Assembly (NCBI RefSeq): GCF_001307765.1
Contig: NZ_LKBA01000008.1
Coordinates: 37,235 to 101,234, forward strand
From: Aliiroseovarius crassostreae
Lineage (GTDB): Bacteria; Pseudomonadota; Alphaproteobacteria; Rhodobacterales; Rhodobacteraceae
Reading direction: 5' to 3'
DNA: 64,000 nt
Shown: positions 25,341 through 34,866 of the stretch, one piece after another
Numbering within the stretch: position 1 is the first letter of the stretch
Layout of the letters: the number at the start of each line of letters is the position of its first letter
Notes under the pieces: model-generated
Databases searched by the model: none
What the model was told of the DNA's origin: nothing
Seen by the model: the letters and a program-made list of their open reading frames with translations, nothing else
Translations under genes and position numbers: made by a program

Positions 25341-26306
25341 TTGGCCTCAGAGACGATCGCACCCGCCGAGACGGGACACTTCCGCACCTTCGCAATTGCG
25401 CTGTCAGTTATCTCTGTCGCGGCCGTCACCGGTCTGACGGTGGTTTCAGTGTCAGCGCTCCGTTCGCCGGCAGGTGAGCCTACCTTCCAGCTTGTACAAG
25501 GGGCATCAGTTCCGCAGGTCGCGCAGGGACAACAACCACGCATTGTTCAAGAGCCTTATGTTCCGGCTGCACAGCAACCTCAGCAGGCCGCTATCCCCAC
25601 ACCGCCGACCGTCACTGGTCCGTCTGTCGAGGAGATGGTGCGTGCAGCGCAGGCAGCCGCGATTGCGGCGAACCCGAATGCTGGTGCCAGCGGCGCAGCA
25701 CCTGAGTTGCAGCCGGTTGTCCAGGCTCAGCCGACCGGTCCAACTTTGTCCGATCTTTTGGCTCACCCTGAGAGTGGTCCTCAGATCGTCGATTCGCTCA
25801 AGCTTGCTGCAGGTATTGAAGCGCCAGGAGAGATCGACAATGGCACTCCGATATTTGCCTTCTTCGATCCACGGTGTCCGTACTGCCATGCGGCCTATGA
25901 AGACCTGAACGGGAAGTATCGTATCAAATGGCTGCCAACTCTCGCCCTTGGAGTTACGCCAGAGGGTGAAGCAACCATCGCCACCCTGTTGGGTGTGACC
26001 GAAGCGGCGATGGAGGGGGATCGGATGATGGCAGCGTCGTTATCCGATGATGATCAGCGGCTCGAACGTCTGAATGCCGTTCTTTCTGGCGGTCGGCTGG
26101 ACGGTGGGGAAATTACCGAAGCCCAGCGCTTTGTGATCAATGATAATCTGCAGATCGCGTTGCAGCTCTACGAATATCACAATGAGCCATTTGGCGTTCC
26201 GACGTTCATCATTCCGAAACCTGATGGCACGGCTGTCTTGGCTCGCGGATGGGATGCGCGCAGCACTCTTGAGACCATCAGCTCAGCATATGGCACTGGC
26301 TCATGA
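25341..26306 (+). CDS. Membrane-anchored thioredoxin-fold (DsbC/TrbB-like) protein
   Basis: 321 residues from a TTG at 25341, with AGGAGAGAG upstream. One membrane helix covers about residues 14-36. A Pro/Gln/Ala-rich stalk extends to 145. A thioredoxin-like domain follows, with FFDPRCPYCHAAYE (catalytic CPYC at about 179-182) and the cis-Pro segment FGVPTFI near 285. It is predicted to isomerise or form disulfides in periplasmic T4SS parts. IncI plasmids carry a comparable Dsb-like gene (trbB). It is the first gene of a long operon. Confidence 0.78.
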   Translation: MASETIAPAETGHFRTFAIALSVISVAAVTGLTVVSVSALRSPAGEPTFQLVQGASVPQVAQGQQPRIVQEPYVPAAQQPQQAAIPTPPTVTGPSVEEMVRAAQAAAIAANPNAGASGAAPELQPVVQAQPTGPTLSDLLAHPESGPQIVDSLKLAAGIEAPGEIDNGTPIFAFFDPRCPYCHAAYEDLNGKYRIKWLPTLALGVTPEGEATIATLLGVTEAAMEGDRMMAASLSDDDQRLERLNAVLSGGRLDGGEITEAQRFVINDNLQIALQLYEYHNEPFGVPTFIIPKPDGTAVLARGWDARSTLETISSAYGTGS

Positions 26307-26569
26307 ACCTTTTCGGACTTGGCAAAAAGAAACAGGTCGCGGTCACACCTTTCGGTGGTGAACTGCGGCCACCTGTCGTTGCCCCGCAACGTGCCATTTC
26401 CGGATTTGCTGTGCGCGAGTTCATCATTCTTCTGATGTTGGTCATAGCAATCGTACTGACCATTCTGAATGTCGGACTTGCCTTCATCGCCCAATCAAGA
26501 GCGGACGCCACACCTTACGTCGCCGACGGTTCACCGTTCGGTTGCGAAGTCCAGGAGATGCGGCAGTGA
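26303..26569 (+). CDS. Single-pass membrane protein, unknown
   Basis: 88 residues. Start ATGA overlaps the dsb-like stop. A polar N-terminus is followed by one strong membrane helix (FIILLMLVIAIVLTILNVGLAF) and a short periplasmic tail with one Cys. It lies just before two DotI-like genes and may be a small inner-membrane partner. The family is not recognised. Confidence 0.55.
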   Translation: MNLFGLGKKKQVAVTPFGGELRPPVVAPQRAISGFAVREFIILLMLVIAIVLTILNVGLAFIAQSRADATPYVADGSPFGCEVQEMRQ

Positions 26570-27267
26570 TCAAGGGGCTTACCACCATTACAATGACTAT
26601 GGCGGTTCTCGGGACCGTCAGTGCGGCTGTCATGAATTGGATTGCTCTCTACCAGCAAGATCCGGTTGAATACACATGGATCACCACTGGTGACGACGGC
26701 AAGCAGACCGTTGCTTGCCCCGCTGTCGTGCTGGATAGACCGATCATCAACAATGCCTCGATCACGGCATTTGCACGAGACGCTGTTCTTTCTATCAACG
26801 ACTTCACATACCTCTCTTGGGATGTGACGCTGCCAGATGCGCTTGAAGCATATTTCACGCCATATGCAGCCAAGCTGTACCTGCGCGACTTTGAAGCTTC
26901 GCGACTACTGACTGCCGTGCAGCGGAACTACTACCGCTCGTCAGCGCTTTCGACGCACCCGTCGGTCATTGTGGAAGAGCTTGACACCTCAGGGCGCCGG
27001 GAATGGCTCGTCCAGGTTCCCGTCATCATCAATTATTCCACCGGCAACGTACGGCCAACCGATGACACAGCATCTCGGCGGACGGCTGACAGTCGTTCAC
27101 GTCGTTCAACATACCGGATCTATACCGTGCGGCTTGTCGAGCAGAAGCCCACGCACCGCAATTTCAGAGGGGTGGCCGTGGTGGACATGACCTCTGTTTC
27201 GGTGCGTGGGCCACAAGAGTTCTCCAAGCCCAAGAACCAACTCAACGTCATGGGAACACGTCTATGA
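26566..27267 (+). CDS. DotI/IcmL-like T4SS protein, copy 1
   Basis: 233 residues from a GTG at 26566 that overlaps the previous TGA, with AGGAG 9 nt upstream. One N-terminal membrane helix is followed by a periplasmic NTF2/VirB8-like domain ('RPIINNASITAFARDAVLSI', NDFTYLSWD). This is the IcmL/DotI architecture. In Legionella DotI pairs with the shorter paralogue DotJ; here two full-length relatives lie in tandem. The domain also holds a Ser/Arg-rich insertion near residue 190. Confidence 0.75.
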   Translation: MIKGLTTITMTMAVLGTVSAAVMNWIALYQQDPVEYTWITTGDDGKQTVACPAVVLDRPIINNASITAFARDAVLSINDFTYLSWDVTLPDALEAYFTPYAAKLYLRDFEASRLLTAVQRNYYRSSALSTHPSVIVEELDTSGRREWLVQVPVIINYSTGNVRPTDDTASRRTADSRSRRSTYRIYTVRLVEQKPTHRNFRGVAVVDMTSVSVRGPQEFSKPKNQLNVMGTRL

Positions 27268-27965
27268 AACTTCAAGCTGACATCGACGTTGAAATGCAGG
27301 TCTCAGATTCTCTGGCGAGAAACCAAAAGGTTGTATTCGGCCTTTCTGTCTTCCTGCTGTTTGTCGTCATCATCGCCAATATTCAGGTTGCTTCGGCTCT
27401 CCTCAATCGGTTCCCGCTTCGGCAATACATCTACACTCAGAACGCTGCGGCCGTTTGCACCTTCGCGCCTGTGGAAGAGCCGGGCATCGTCACAGATGCG
27501 ATCGTGACGAATTTCGCAGCGGGGATTGCTCTGGAACTGAACTCGTTGGATTTCGCTAACTGGCGGAAGGACATCAACGACATCATGGATGCTTCTTTCA
27601 CGAAGAGGGGGCGACTGGCGTATCTGGAAGCGTTGGACGATTCCAGCATTCTCAAGACTGTTCTGCAGGAACGGTACGCAATGGCGTCAATCATCCGCGA
27701 AGATGAGATGGTCGTTGTCACCGCCAAAGGCGTCGATGGTGGCCGTTATGTCTGGCGGGTCACTGTGCCGGTCACGATTGGTTACGCCACAGACAAAGAC
27801 TACCGCCCAGAAAACCGGGATCTGGAAATCATCGTCGTCCGCGCTCCGGTGACCGCAGACAACCCATATGGACTGCTCATTGATGCAGTCTTTTCAGCAC
27901 AAACACTCGCAAATGATAGCGATCGCGCCAGCCTGGCCGTCACCGCTGAACGCGATCAACCGTAA
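27264..27965 (+). CDS. dotI: DotI/IcmL-like T4SS protein, copy 2
   Basis: 233 residues; ATGA overlap with copy 1. It has a cytosolic segment, a membrane helix (KVVFGLSVFLLFVVIIANI) and a VirB8-like periplasmic domain ('IVTDAIVTNFAAGIALELNS', DFANWRKDIND). Order and lengths resemble IcmL/DotI of Dot/Icm systems and TraM of IncI plasmids. It is directly followed by dotH and dotG, the usual order in this system. Confidence 0.8.
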   Translation: MKLQADIDVEMQVSDSLARNQKVVFGLSVFLLFVVIIANIQVASALLNRFPLRQYIYTQNAAAVCTFAPVEEPGIVTDAIVTNFAAGIALELNSLDFANWRKDINDIMDASFTKRGRLAYLEALDDSSILKTVLQERYAMASIIREDEMVVVTAKGVDGGRYVWRVTVPVTIGYATDKDYRPENRDLEIIVVRAPVTADNPYGLLIDAVFSAQTLANDSDRASLAVTAERDQP

Positions 27966-27975
27966 GGAGTCCGCC

Positions 27976-29379
27976 ATGCGCAAATTCATTATGTTGGCTT
28001 TGTTGAGCGCCACCGCCATTCCGGCAATGGCCCAACAGGGGGAACAGCTCACACCGGAAGAGCTGAAGACCCTTCGTGAGTTGGCCGTCCAGGCACAGGT
28101 CGAGCAGACCAACACCCCGACTGAAATTGAGCAGGTTCGCATCCCTCAGCTTGAAGAGGAGCGGGCGCGAGACACTATCGGCTACCAAAACACGACTCGC
28201 CGCGTTCTGCAGCAACGCTCGGTACACATTGTGTCTGGTGGGCCAACAGAGCTCTATCCCATCCAGCCGATGACGCTTTGGCAGGGGACCACCTCATCAG
28301 TGGCGTTTTTTGATCATCGTGGGCAACCGTGGCCGGTCCAAAGCGTCTCTCACGAGCGTCAGCTGGTCAGCGTGAATGATGGTGGGTGCGCCGGAAACGG
28401 CGGTGGTGATGGCGAGATGCTTCAGGGTGTAGACAACATCATCACATTTACGCCCTGCAGCTTTTGGACCACCACCAGCGCCCAGGTCGTGCTTCGTGGC
28501 GAGACCAAGCCGATAGTCTTTGATTTGTCGTCGGGTTCCGACGCCGAAGAGGTCTATGTCGATTCCGGTCTCTCGGTATCTCTGCAATCGTCTGTCGGTC
28601 GGCCCTTCGGGCGAACTCATTCGGGCGACGTGGATCTGAGTTGGATTCAACCCGCCGCTCGCGCGCTTTCCATTGATCCGATCGACACTAGCCGCGACCG
28701 AACCGCCAATGCGATCGTGCTGGCTCGCGATGTGACGACGGACATTTCGTTTATGGACAGCCGTCGAACACCGTGGCCGATCTCCGAAGTTGTTTACACG
28801 AAGGGTATCGTCGCCATTAACGGGGATTGCGCCGACGAGGTTGGCGGGCTCGCAACCTATAAGCCTGAAGAGGGCGTATCGACGTTCTGGGCCACACTTT
28901 GCAAGCCAACACGCAACACGATTGGCGTGAAGCTCGAAGGAAGGGCAGGGGCGATCTCGCTTCTGGCCTTGAACGCTACCGGTCCAAGCCGACAGCCGGA
29001 TGGCACTCTTTCCATCACTGTAAGCGGAGCGTCACCTTCGACCGGGCCGTCGTCTGCAGGTGAGGCGGCAGTTGCCGGGGCTCCTAGAACATCAGCAGCC
29101 TTCAACCCGGATGCCGCTCTGGACGACTTCCTGTCTGGCGCACCGCTGGAAGGCTCGCAGCGCGTTCGCATCGGCGGTGGTGGCGATGCAATCCAAGGCT
29201 GGATCTACAACGGAGCGCTCTATGTGCGCGGCGCATTCTTCGTCGTGAACCCCGCATACGATGGGACGGCTCGAAGCACGGATGGGACCATGCGGGTCTG
29301 GAAATTTGATCCCCCTGTTTCTCGTCTGCTTGTCCAAAACGCACACGGCGCTGAGGCCGTGCTCAGCATTCAATACTGA
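27976..29379 (+). CDS. dotH: DotH/IcmK (TraN)-like outer-membrane core protein
   Basis: 467 residues from the ATG at 27976, with AAGGAG upstream; the longer upstream frame overlaps dotI and lacks a site. Signal peptide MRKFIMLALLSATAIPAMAQ. The body shows the DotH pattern: 'YPIQPMTLWQGTTSSVAFFD', then RGQPWPVQSV, repeated later as 'TDISFMDSRRTPWPISEVVY'. The C-terminal 100 residues form a separate domain ('DAIQGWIYNGALYVRGAFFV'). DotH is part of the outer-membrane ring with DotC and DotD. Confidence 0.85.
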   Translation: MRKFIMLALLSATAIPAMAQQGEQLTPEELKTLRELAVQAQVEQTNTPTEIEQVRIPQLEEERARDTIGYQNTTRRVLQQRSVHIVSGGPTELYPIQPMTLWQGTTSSVAFFDHRGQPWPVQSVSHERQLVSVNDGGCAGNGGGDGEMLQGVDNIITFTPCSFWTTTSAQVVLRGETKPIVFDLSSGSDAEEVYVDSGLSVSLQSSVGRPFGRTHSGDVDLSWIQPAARALSIDPIDTSRDRTANAIVLARDVTTDISFMDSRRTPWPISEVVYTKGIVAINGDCADEVGGLATYKPEEGVSTFWATLCKPTRNTIGVKLEGRAGAISLLALNATGPSRQPDGTLSITVSGASPSTGPSSAGEAAVAGAPRTSAAFNPDAALDDFLSGAPLEGSQRVRIGGGGDAIQGWIYNGALYVRGAFFVVNPAYDGTARSTDGTMRVWKFDPPVSRLLVQNAHGAEAVLSIQY

Positions 29380-29391
29380 TCGGAGGACATC

Positions 29392-30882
29392 ATGAATATC
29401 AAACTGATGCTAGCAGCCGTGGTCGGGATTGTTCTTTCGGTCGGGATTACCGGTGTGGTCCTGGTCACGAGCAAGGACGCCAAGACCAATGAATATGCTG
29501 CGATCGATCTTCCAGATGTGAAGGTCAATGAGTACGCGCCGAACTCCAATATTAACCCGATGACGCCAGTGGAAGAGGCGGAGGCTGATCGTCGGGCGAC
29601 ATTGCACGGCGAAAATGCGGATCTGGCTCGGGAAGTGGCTGCTTCGGACGAAACGAAGACAGCCGCTTTCGTTGCAACTCCCGTTGTCGAGAATGTTCTG
29701 TCTCTCGGCCAACCAGGTGATGCGCTTGGCGGGAAGCTCTTCGGCAATTTGTTCACACCGGAGCCGGTCGAGGAAGAGATCGAGGTCGTTTTGCAAGAGC
29801 CCGAACCCGAGCCGGAACCTGAAATTGAACTTGTCGAGGAGCCGAAAGTCGAGGAGGTCGTGGAGGCGCAGCCTGATCCCCGGCGCGATCTTCTCGTACG
29901 CGGTTCGAAGATGATGGAGCAGCTGCAGGTTGCTCCGATGGACTATTTGCCAAACCCTACGGTCAGGATGCTTGACGAACACTCGTTCAACATCCCCGCC
30001 GAGTTGCTTGGTCTGGAGTTGGATCAGTTTGCCCGCACGTCTGTTTTCGATGACAGTCGGGCTTATCTTGTGGCCGACGGTACGAACACGATCAATCTGA
30101 CTGATCCAGTGGTTGTGCCACCACCCTCCTATACGACGGACATCTACAACGGCCTCAACCCCGATGAGCACTCACCGGCTCGGCCCCAGCATGTGGTGGT
30201 TGAGCCAGGTGGCACTTATGCCCGCAATGGCTTGCCTGGCCTGCCGCGTTCGGATCGTCAGCTCAGTGGAACGCTTATTGAGTTTGGCGAGATGCGCTTT
30301 GCGTCTCTTTCCTACGGTTTCAACAACAAAGAGCCTTTGGGTCTGCCCATCATCGCCACCATGACCGACTATGACGCGAACGGTCGGCCCGGTCCTTTTG
30401 ATGGCGCAACGCTGCGCGGTGAGGTCCAATACTCAGAGCTCAATGCAAGCATCGTATTTGATACCGCACGGCTGAAGACAGGCGAGGTGTATTCCATTGA
30501 AGCGATTGCCGTCGCGGGTCGCAATGGGACAACCGGTGTTGCCGAACGGGTGAACAAGCACACGCTCGCGCGATACGGCAGCCTGTTTCTGGCCGGTCTG
30601 ATTGAGGGCATTGGTGAAGCGTACCAATTCCGGCTTTTGAACGATGCTGAAAATAGCCCGGTCATCGTTGTTGATGGAAGCGGCAACACCATTGACGCTT
30701 CCAACAGTGATGAGCCGACGGACGGCGAGATCCTCGCGGGCGCATTGAGACCGGTAGGACAGAACCTGTCCAACGCAGCGGCGCAGGGCTTCAACAGGCG
30801 TCCGACGATCTCCGCAAGGGCAGGTATGCCGTTTGCAGTCGTCTTTGTTGAGACAGTTACCGTTGAGGACATCCAGCGGTGA
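29392..30882 (+). CDS. dotG: DotG/IcmE (TraO)-like VirB10-type channel protein
   Basis: 496 residues. One N-terminal membrane helix (residues 3-26), then a variable periplasmic stalk with an acidic Pro/Glu repeat at about 120-165 ('EPEPEPEPEIELVEEPKVEE'). The C-terminal VirB10-like domain (about 290-490) holds 'GTLIEFGEMRFASLSYGFNN', 'ASIVFDTARLKTGEVYSIEA' and a long helix region before 'AGMPFAVVFVETVTVEDIQR'. DotG spans both membranes as the central channel. It is shorter than Legionella DotG because the pentapeptide-like repeat region is absent. Confidence 0.88.
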   Translation: MNIKLMLAAVVGIVLSVGITGVVLVTSKDAKTNEYAAIDLPDVKVNEYAPNSNINPMTPVEEAEADRRATLHGENADLAREVAASDETKTAAFVATPVVENVLSLGQPGDALGGKLFGNLFTPEPVEEEIEVVLQEPEPEPEPEIELVEEPKVEEVVEAQPDPRRDLLVRGSKMMEQLQVAPMDYLPNPTVRMLDEHSFNIPAELLGLELDQFARTSVFDDSRAYLVADGTNTINLTDPVVVPPPSYTTDIYNGLNPDEHSPARPQHVVVEPGGTYARNGLPGLPRSDRQLSGTLIEFGEMRFASLSYGFNNKEPLGLPIIATMTDYDANGRPGPFDGATLRGEVQYSELNASIVFDTARLKTGEVYSIEAIAVAGRNGTTGVAERVNKHTLARYGSLFLAGLIEGIGEAYQFRLLNDAENSPVIVVDGSGNTIDASNSDEPTDGEILAGALRPVGQNLSNAAAQGFNRRPTISARAGMPFAVVFVETVTVEDIQR

Positions 30883-31118
30883 CACTCAGCGAGCTCATAG
30901 AGCAATGGACAGGTTATCTGTTTCAGGCGGCTAACCTGGTCCTGATCTTCGCTGGGTTCATTGGCGTGCTCTTGGTCGTTGTTTCGATGCAGCGAGCCTA
31001 CGCGGACACGCGCGACGGGCGCAGCCCCGTTCGCCATTACATCGCAGCCGGGATTGCCGGGGCCATCACGGTCCTCGGGGTCATTGTCGGATTAATCAGC
31101 AATTTAGTCGTGGGATAG
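30879..31118 (+). CDS. Small two-helix membrane protein (DotE/DotP-like)
   Basis: 79 residues from a GTG overlapping the dotG stop (GTGA). Two membrane helices flank a short basic loop (QRAYADTRDGRSPVRHY). The same plan is found in DotE/IcmC, DotP/IcmD and IncI TraQ/TraR, which lie directly downstream of dotG-dotF. Sequence alone does not separate DotE from DotP. Confidence 0.6.
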   Translation: MTLSELIEQWTGYLFQAANLVLIFAGFIGVLLVVVSMQRAYADTRDGRSPVRHYIAAGIAGAITVLGVIVGLISNLVVG

Positions 31119-31120
31119 TT

Positions 31121-31474
31121 ATGGCAGCAACTGAAGTTTCTTTCATGGCCGGAGGGCTTTTCTCGCAGAAAGACGGAACGGTGACATCTCGGAAGTTCAC
31201 CTCGGAAGAGCGGGAAGACATTCGGACAATGATGCGGGAGCTGGCAAAGACCGCCCCGCAACTTGCGCGAGCAATGATCGAGCAGCGCATTGTGCTGGCC
31301 AATCATGCGGTAGCTGCGAGCTTGTCCAGCGAAGGCGGGAACAATTCGTTCACGGTGGCGGGCCAGAAAGACGATGTTCTGGAAGGTCTCCCATATCTCG
31401 AAAAAATTGATGACCTGGTGGACGAGCAGACGATGGAACTGCTCGACGCTGCGGCAGATGTAGGAGTTCACTAA
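31121..31474 (+). CDS. Hypothetical cytosolic protein before DotO
   Basis: 117 residues, soluble and helical. 2 bp after the previous stop, and its stop touches the dotO start. It contains 'SEEREDIRTMMRELAKTAPQ' and an acidic end. IncI systems have small genes (traS, traT) at this place, but I see no clear similarity. Confidence 0.5.
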   Translation: MAATEVSFMAGGLFSQKDGTVTSRKFTSEEREDIRTMMRELAKTAPQLARAMIEQRIVLANHAVAASLSSEGGNNSFTVAGQKDDVLEGLPYLEKIDDLVDEQTMELLDAAADVGVH

Positions 31475-34437
31475 TGGCAAAATCTGTCGCTCAATACTGT
31501 GATATCGCGGGCATGTCCTTTGCGGCCGATAAGCCGTGCTTTTTTGCTCACGATGGATCGACCTGTTCGCTTATCCGGGTACACGGCACCCCCACGATCC
31601 TCGCTGAAGACGAGCTCAAGGAGAAGCTGATCGATTTCGCTGACCTGATTGGCCCACAGCTGGGCAAACGCGGTCACGGGCTCACTATCAGCTACGAACG
31701 CAGTGGCAACATTGCCGAAGATCTAGATCGGTTGTTTGATCCACTTGCGCAGGCCTCAGAGCGGAAGGGGCTCAAGATGGAGGCGGGCCTGCGTGAAACC
31801 AGGGCTGTGCTTGAAGGCGAGGCCATCGCTGAGCGGGTATTGATTGCTGTCTGGACCTATCGGGAAGCTGCTGTGCCGGAGCAATTCAGAGAGGAAGCAG
31901 CACAGCGCCGTTCCAAGATGGGATATCTGCCGGTCTCTGATTTCATTCAGGATGGTGAAGGTCCGTATGAGGTGATCGAGGCCACACATTTTGCGGCCGT
32001 CAATTCTGTCCTTCAGGGGCTGAAGACTATCGGCATCATGGCAAAACTGCTTGGCGAAGGGACCAAAGAGGGTACTCGCGAAGATCTGGCAGAAGTGCGC
32101 CGGGGTATCCTTTTCCACGAAACGCCGATGGCATGGCAACCGCCGACAGCACCTTCGTTTCCGATGGTTAAGAAGAAGCAGAGCAGCGACGTGTCCTCGC
32201 TGTTTGCACCGTCCATCAACAGCGTTCTTATGACTTCCGCAGCGCGTGCGAGCAATGACCTGCGGACCATCTCAATTGGTGGTCGGAGCTATGCGATCGC
32301 ACAAATGACGATGTTCCCGCGTGAAATGGATCAGTTCGGCAACCTCATCAAGTCGATTGGGACGGGGATGGATCGGAACGCCAAGATGCCATTTCGCGTT
32401 GCCATGCACTTCGAAGGCGGGGCTAAGGTGAACGGCTTCAAACAGGCGATTGCCACGATCCTTTCGGCCCTCGGAACGGCCAACAAGAACATCTACCGAA
32501 ACCTCGAAGCCATCGGCAAGAAATTTGCGCAGGATCAGGACACGTTTGTGAATGCGCGGCTCATTGCAACAACGTGGATCGAGCCAGGAGAGCTGGAAAG
32601 CACCCTGAATGATCGCCGTTCGACGCTGATGCGTGCAATGACATCATGGCGTGGCCCTACAATGGCGGACAGCGCCACAGACCCGATGCGGCTTCTTTCG
32701 GAAACAGCGCCGGGAATGACGGCCGTGTGCCGCTCCGCCCCGGCAGCCATCGCTCCGATCAGGGAGCTGTCTTTGGCGTTCCCGTTCGGCCGTGATGCCG
32801 CGATCGAAGATCAAGGCGAGACGATCTTCATGACGATGGACAGTAAACCAGCTCCATTTCGGGCGCACTCACCGTTGCAGACTTCCTGGCTGAACCTGAT
32901 CTGGGCACCGCCTGGTTCCGGTAAGTCTGTCCTGATGAATGCGATGAACGTGGATTTCGCCGCGTACCACAATTCAGCCAAACTGCCGTTCATTGGTGTG
33001 ATCGATGTCGGGATCTCCTCGGACGGGTTCATCAAAACGCTTCGCGCGGCCCTGCCTCCGGAGCGCGCAAAGGAAGTCAAGTACATCAAGCTTCAGAACG
33101 AAGCCAACGCCCGCGACTATTTCATCAACCCGTTCGATATCGGTTTGGGCCGGAGAAAGCCGCTCTCGCGCGAAGCTGCTTTTGTGAGCAACTTCCTTGC
33201 TGAGATTCTGGGTGCAGTTTCAGATCCAAAAGTTAGCGCTTTGATCGATGCCCTCATCGCCAATCTTTATCGGAACTTTTCTGACCTTGAGGTCACCAAT
33301 AACTGTCGCCTCTGGCAGCCTGACAAGGACTCTGAGCTGGATGACGAAGTGCGCGGTCTCGGCATTGCGCTCCATGACCACAAGCCATGGTGGGAGATCG
33401 TTGACGAGTTGATGCTTGCTGGCCGTCCAGACATCGCCGCGCGCGCACAGCGCTATGCGATGCCCACTCTGAACGACGTGATCACGCTCCTGGTTGAGAA
33501 GACTTTGCGGGATCGCTTCGGGGATCTCTGCGAGACCTGCAAGGTTCAGGTCGAGTCCGCGGTTAACCGTTACCCTCTCTTTTCGAACGAAACCCGACTG
33601 GATATCGGAGAGGCGCGGATCGTCGCTATCGATCTGGAAGCGGTTGTTCAGAAGTCACCTAACAGTGATGCAGACCGACAGCGGAACACCCTGATGTTCC
33701 TGACGGCTCGCGATTTGTTCGTGCGGAAGGTATCCGGATCATCTGACGAGATCGATGCGATGGATCTTCCTCATGATCCGAAGCTGAGAGACCTCTACAA
33801 GAAGTATTGGGCGCAGGTCTTCAGCGAAGTCACAACGATCCGGAAAAGGTTCTGCATCGACGAATTCCACATCACGGGTGCGTCGTTGCCCATGGTCAAC
33901 CAGATCAACCAGGATGTTCGGCACGGTCGAAAGTGGGGATTTGAGATGATCCTTGCTTCCCAGCTGGTCGAGGACTTTTCGAACCTCATCGACATGGCCT
34001 CCAACGTGTTCATCCTCAAATCGGATACCGAACAGTCGCTGACTGAGATGGAGCGGATCTTGAACATCTCCTCAGCTACCAAAGACGCCGTGCGTAAACA
34101 CGTCAACGGGCCTTCCGCAAATGGCTCAACGATCTTGCTGGGGCGCCGGACCAAGAACGGCGACAGCTGGCTCTTGCTGAAGAACAAAATTGGCCCCGTT
34201 CGTCTATGGGCCCTGACAACCACATTTGAAGACATGCGAATCCGCGACGCTTTGTACTCGCACACTGGCTCTGTGGATCTCGCTCTCGAAATTCTCGCCC
34301 AAAGGTTTCCCACGGGGACAGCCGTTACTCACTGGAACGAAGTCACTTCCAGATCCAGCGCGGGCGAGGATGTACCGGTCAAAATAGCGACCGAACTACT
34401 CCTGCAGCACAATGCTCAACAACACCGGGCTGCGTGA
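31474..34437 (+). CDS. dotO: DotO/IcmB (TraU)-like VirB4-type ATPase
   Basis: 987 residues. The Walker A PPGSGKS is at residues 479-485 in 'LIWAPPGSGKSVLMNAMN'. The Walker B-like 'RKRFCIDEFHITGASLPM' is near 790, followed by 'GRKWGFEMILASQLVEDF'. These are VirB4/TraU-type motifs, and the length matches DotO (about 1000). DotO forms the cytosolic ATPase ring with DotB. It sits between the DotE-like genes, in keeping with the I-type order. Confidence 0.92.
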   Translation: MAKSVAQYCDIAGMSFAADKPCFFAHDGSTCSLIRVHGTPTILAEDELKEKLIDFADLIGPQLGKRGHGLTISYERSGNIAEDLDRLFDPLAQASERKGLKMEAGLRETRAVLEGEAIAERVLIAVWTYREAAVPEQFREEAAQRRSKMGYLPVSDFIQDGEGPYEVIEATHFAAVNSVLQGLKTIGIMAKLLGEGTKEGTREDLAEVRRGILFHETPMAWQPPTAPSFPMVKKKQSSDVSSLFAPSINSVLMTSAARASNDLRTISIGGRSYAIAQMTMFPREMDQFGNLIKSIGTGMDRNAKMPFRVAMHFEGGAKVNGFKQAIATILSALGTANKNIYRNLEAIGKKFAQDQDTFVNARLIATTWIEPGELESTLNDRRSTLMRAMTSWRGPTMADSATDPMRLLSETAPGMTAVCRSAPAAIAPIRELSLAFPFGRDAAIEDQGETIFMTMDSKPAPFRAHSPLQTSWLNLIWAPPGSGKSVLMNAMNVDFAAYHNSAKLPFIGVIDVGISSDGFIKTLRAALPPERAKEVKYIKLQNEANARDYFINPFDIGLGRRKPLSREAAFVSNFLAEILGAVSDPKVSALIDALIANLYRNFSDLEVTNNCRLWQPDKDSELDDEVRGLGIALHDHKPWWEIVDELMLAGRPDIAARAQRYAMPTLNDVITLLVEKTLRDRFGDLCETCKVQVESAVNRYPLFSNETRLDIGEARIVAIDLEAVVQKSPNSDADRQRNTLMFLTARDLFVRKVSGSSDEIDAMDLPHDPKLRDLYKKYWAQVFSEVTTIRKRFCIDEFHITGASLPMVNQINQDVRHGRKWGFEMILASQLVEDFSNLIDMASNVFILKSDTEQSLTEMERILNISSATKDAVRKHVNGPSANGSTILLGRRTKNGDSWLLLKNKIGPVRLWALTTTFEDMRIRDALYSHTGSVDLALEILAQRFPTGTAVTHWNEVTSRSSAGEDVPVKIATELLLQHNAQQHRAA

Positions 34438-34476
34438 TGTGCTGTTCCCAAACCAACTGAACTGAGAGGAAAGATC

Positions 34477-34866
34477 ATGTTCAAAACAACCAAACGTGCC
34501 CTGGCTGCCATCGCTGCAATGCCTCTGTACGCAACCACCTACGCGATGGCACAGGTCGCAGACGTTCGCGGTGCTCTGGAAATCAACCGGGACGCCTTGG
34601 ACGAAGTTGCAGCATCCCAGATCAATGAAGACGGTATCGAAGGCGGCATCGTCGCCATCGGTAACATCGTTCTGATCGCAGCGGGCTGTATCGGTGTCAT
34701 CATGGCTGCGTTCGGCATTTCCAAGCTCTACGCACACTACAAAGAAGGCGAGCAGGCGCGTGGTTCCACCGTCGGCTATTGGGCGATGGTCGGTATCGGT
34801 GGTCTGATGACCATTGTTGCTATCGTCACTGCCTTCGTTCCGACCCTGTTCCTCGACGGCGTGTAA
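34477..34866 (+). CDS. Small membrane protein with signal peptide (DotE/DotP/TraR-like)
   Basis: 129 residues. A signal-like N-terminus (LAAIAAMPLYATTYAMAQ) is followed by two membrane helices (GIVAIGNIVLIAAGCIGVIM; WAMVGIGGLMTIVAIVTAFV) with a charged loop between. The ATG at 34477 has GAGAGGAAAG upstream. The next gene is a paralogue with the same plan. Such small two-helix proteins are DotE, DotP or IcmD in I-type systems. Confidence 0.62.
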   Translation: MFKTTKRALAAIAAMPLYATTYAMAQVADVRGALEINRDALDEVAASQINEDGIEGGIVAIGNIVLIAAGCIGVIMAAFGISKLYAHYKEGEQARGSTVGYWAMVGIGGLMTIVAIVTAFVPTLFLDGV

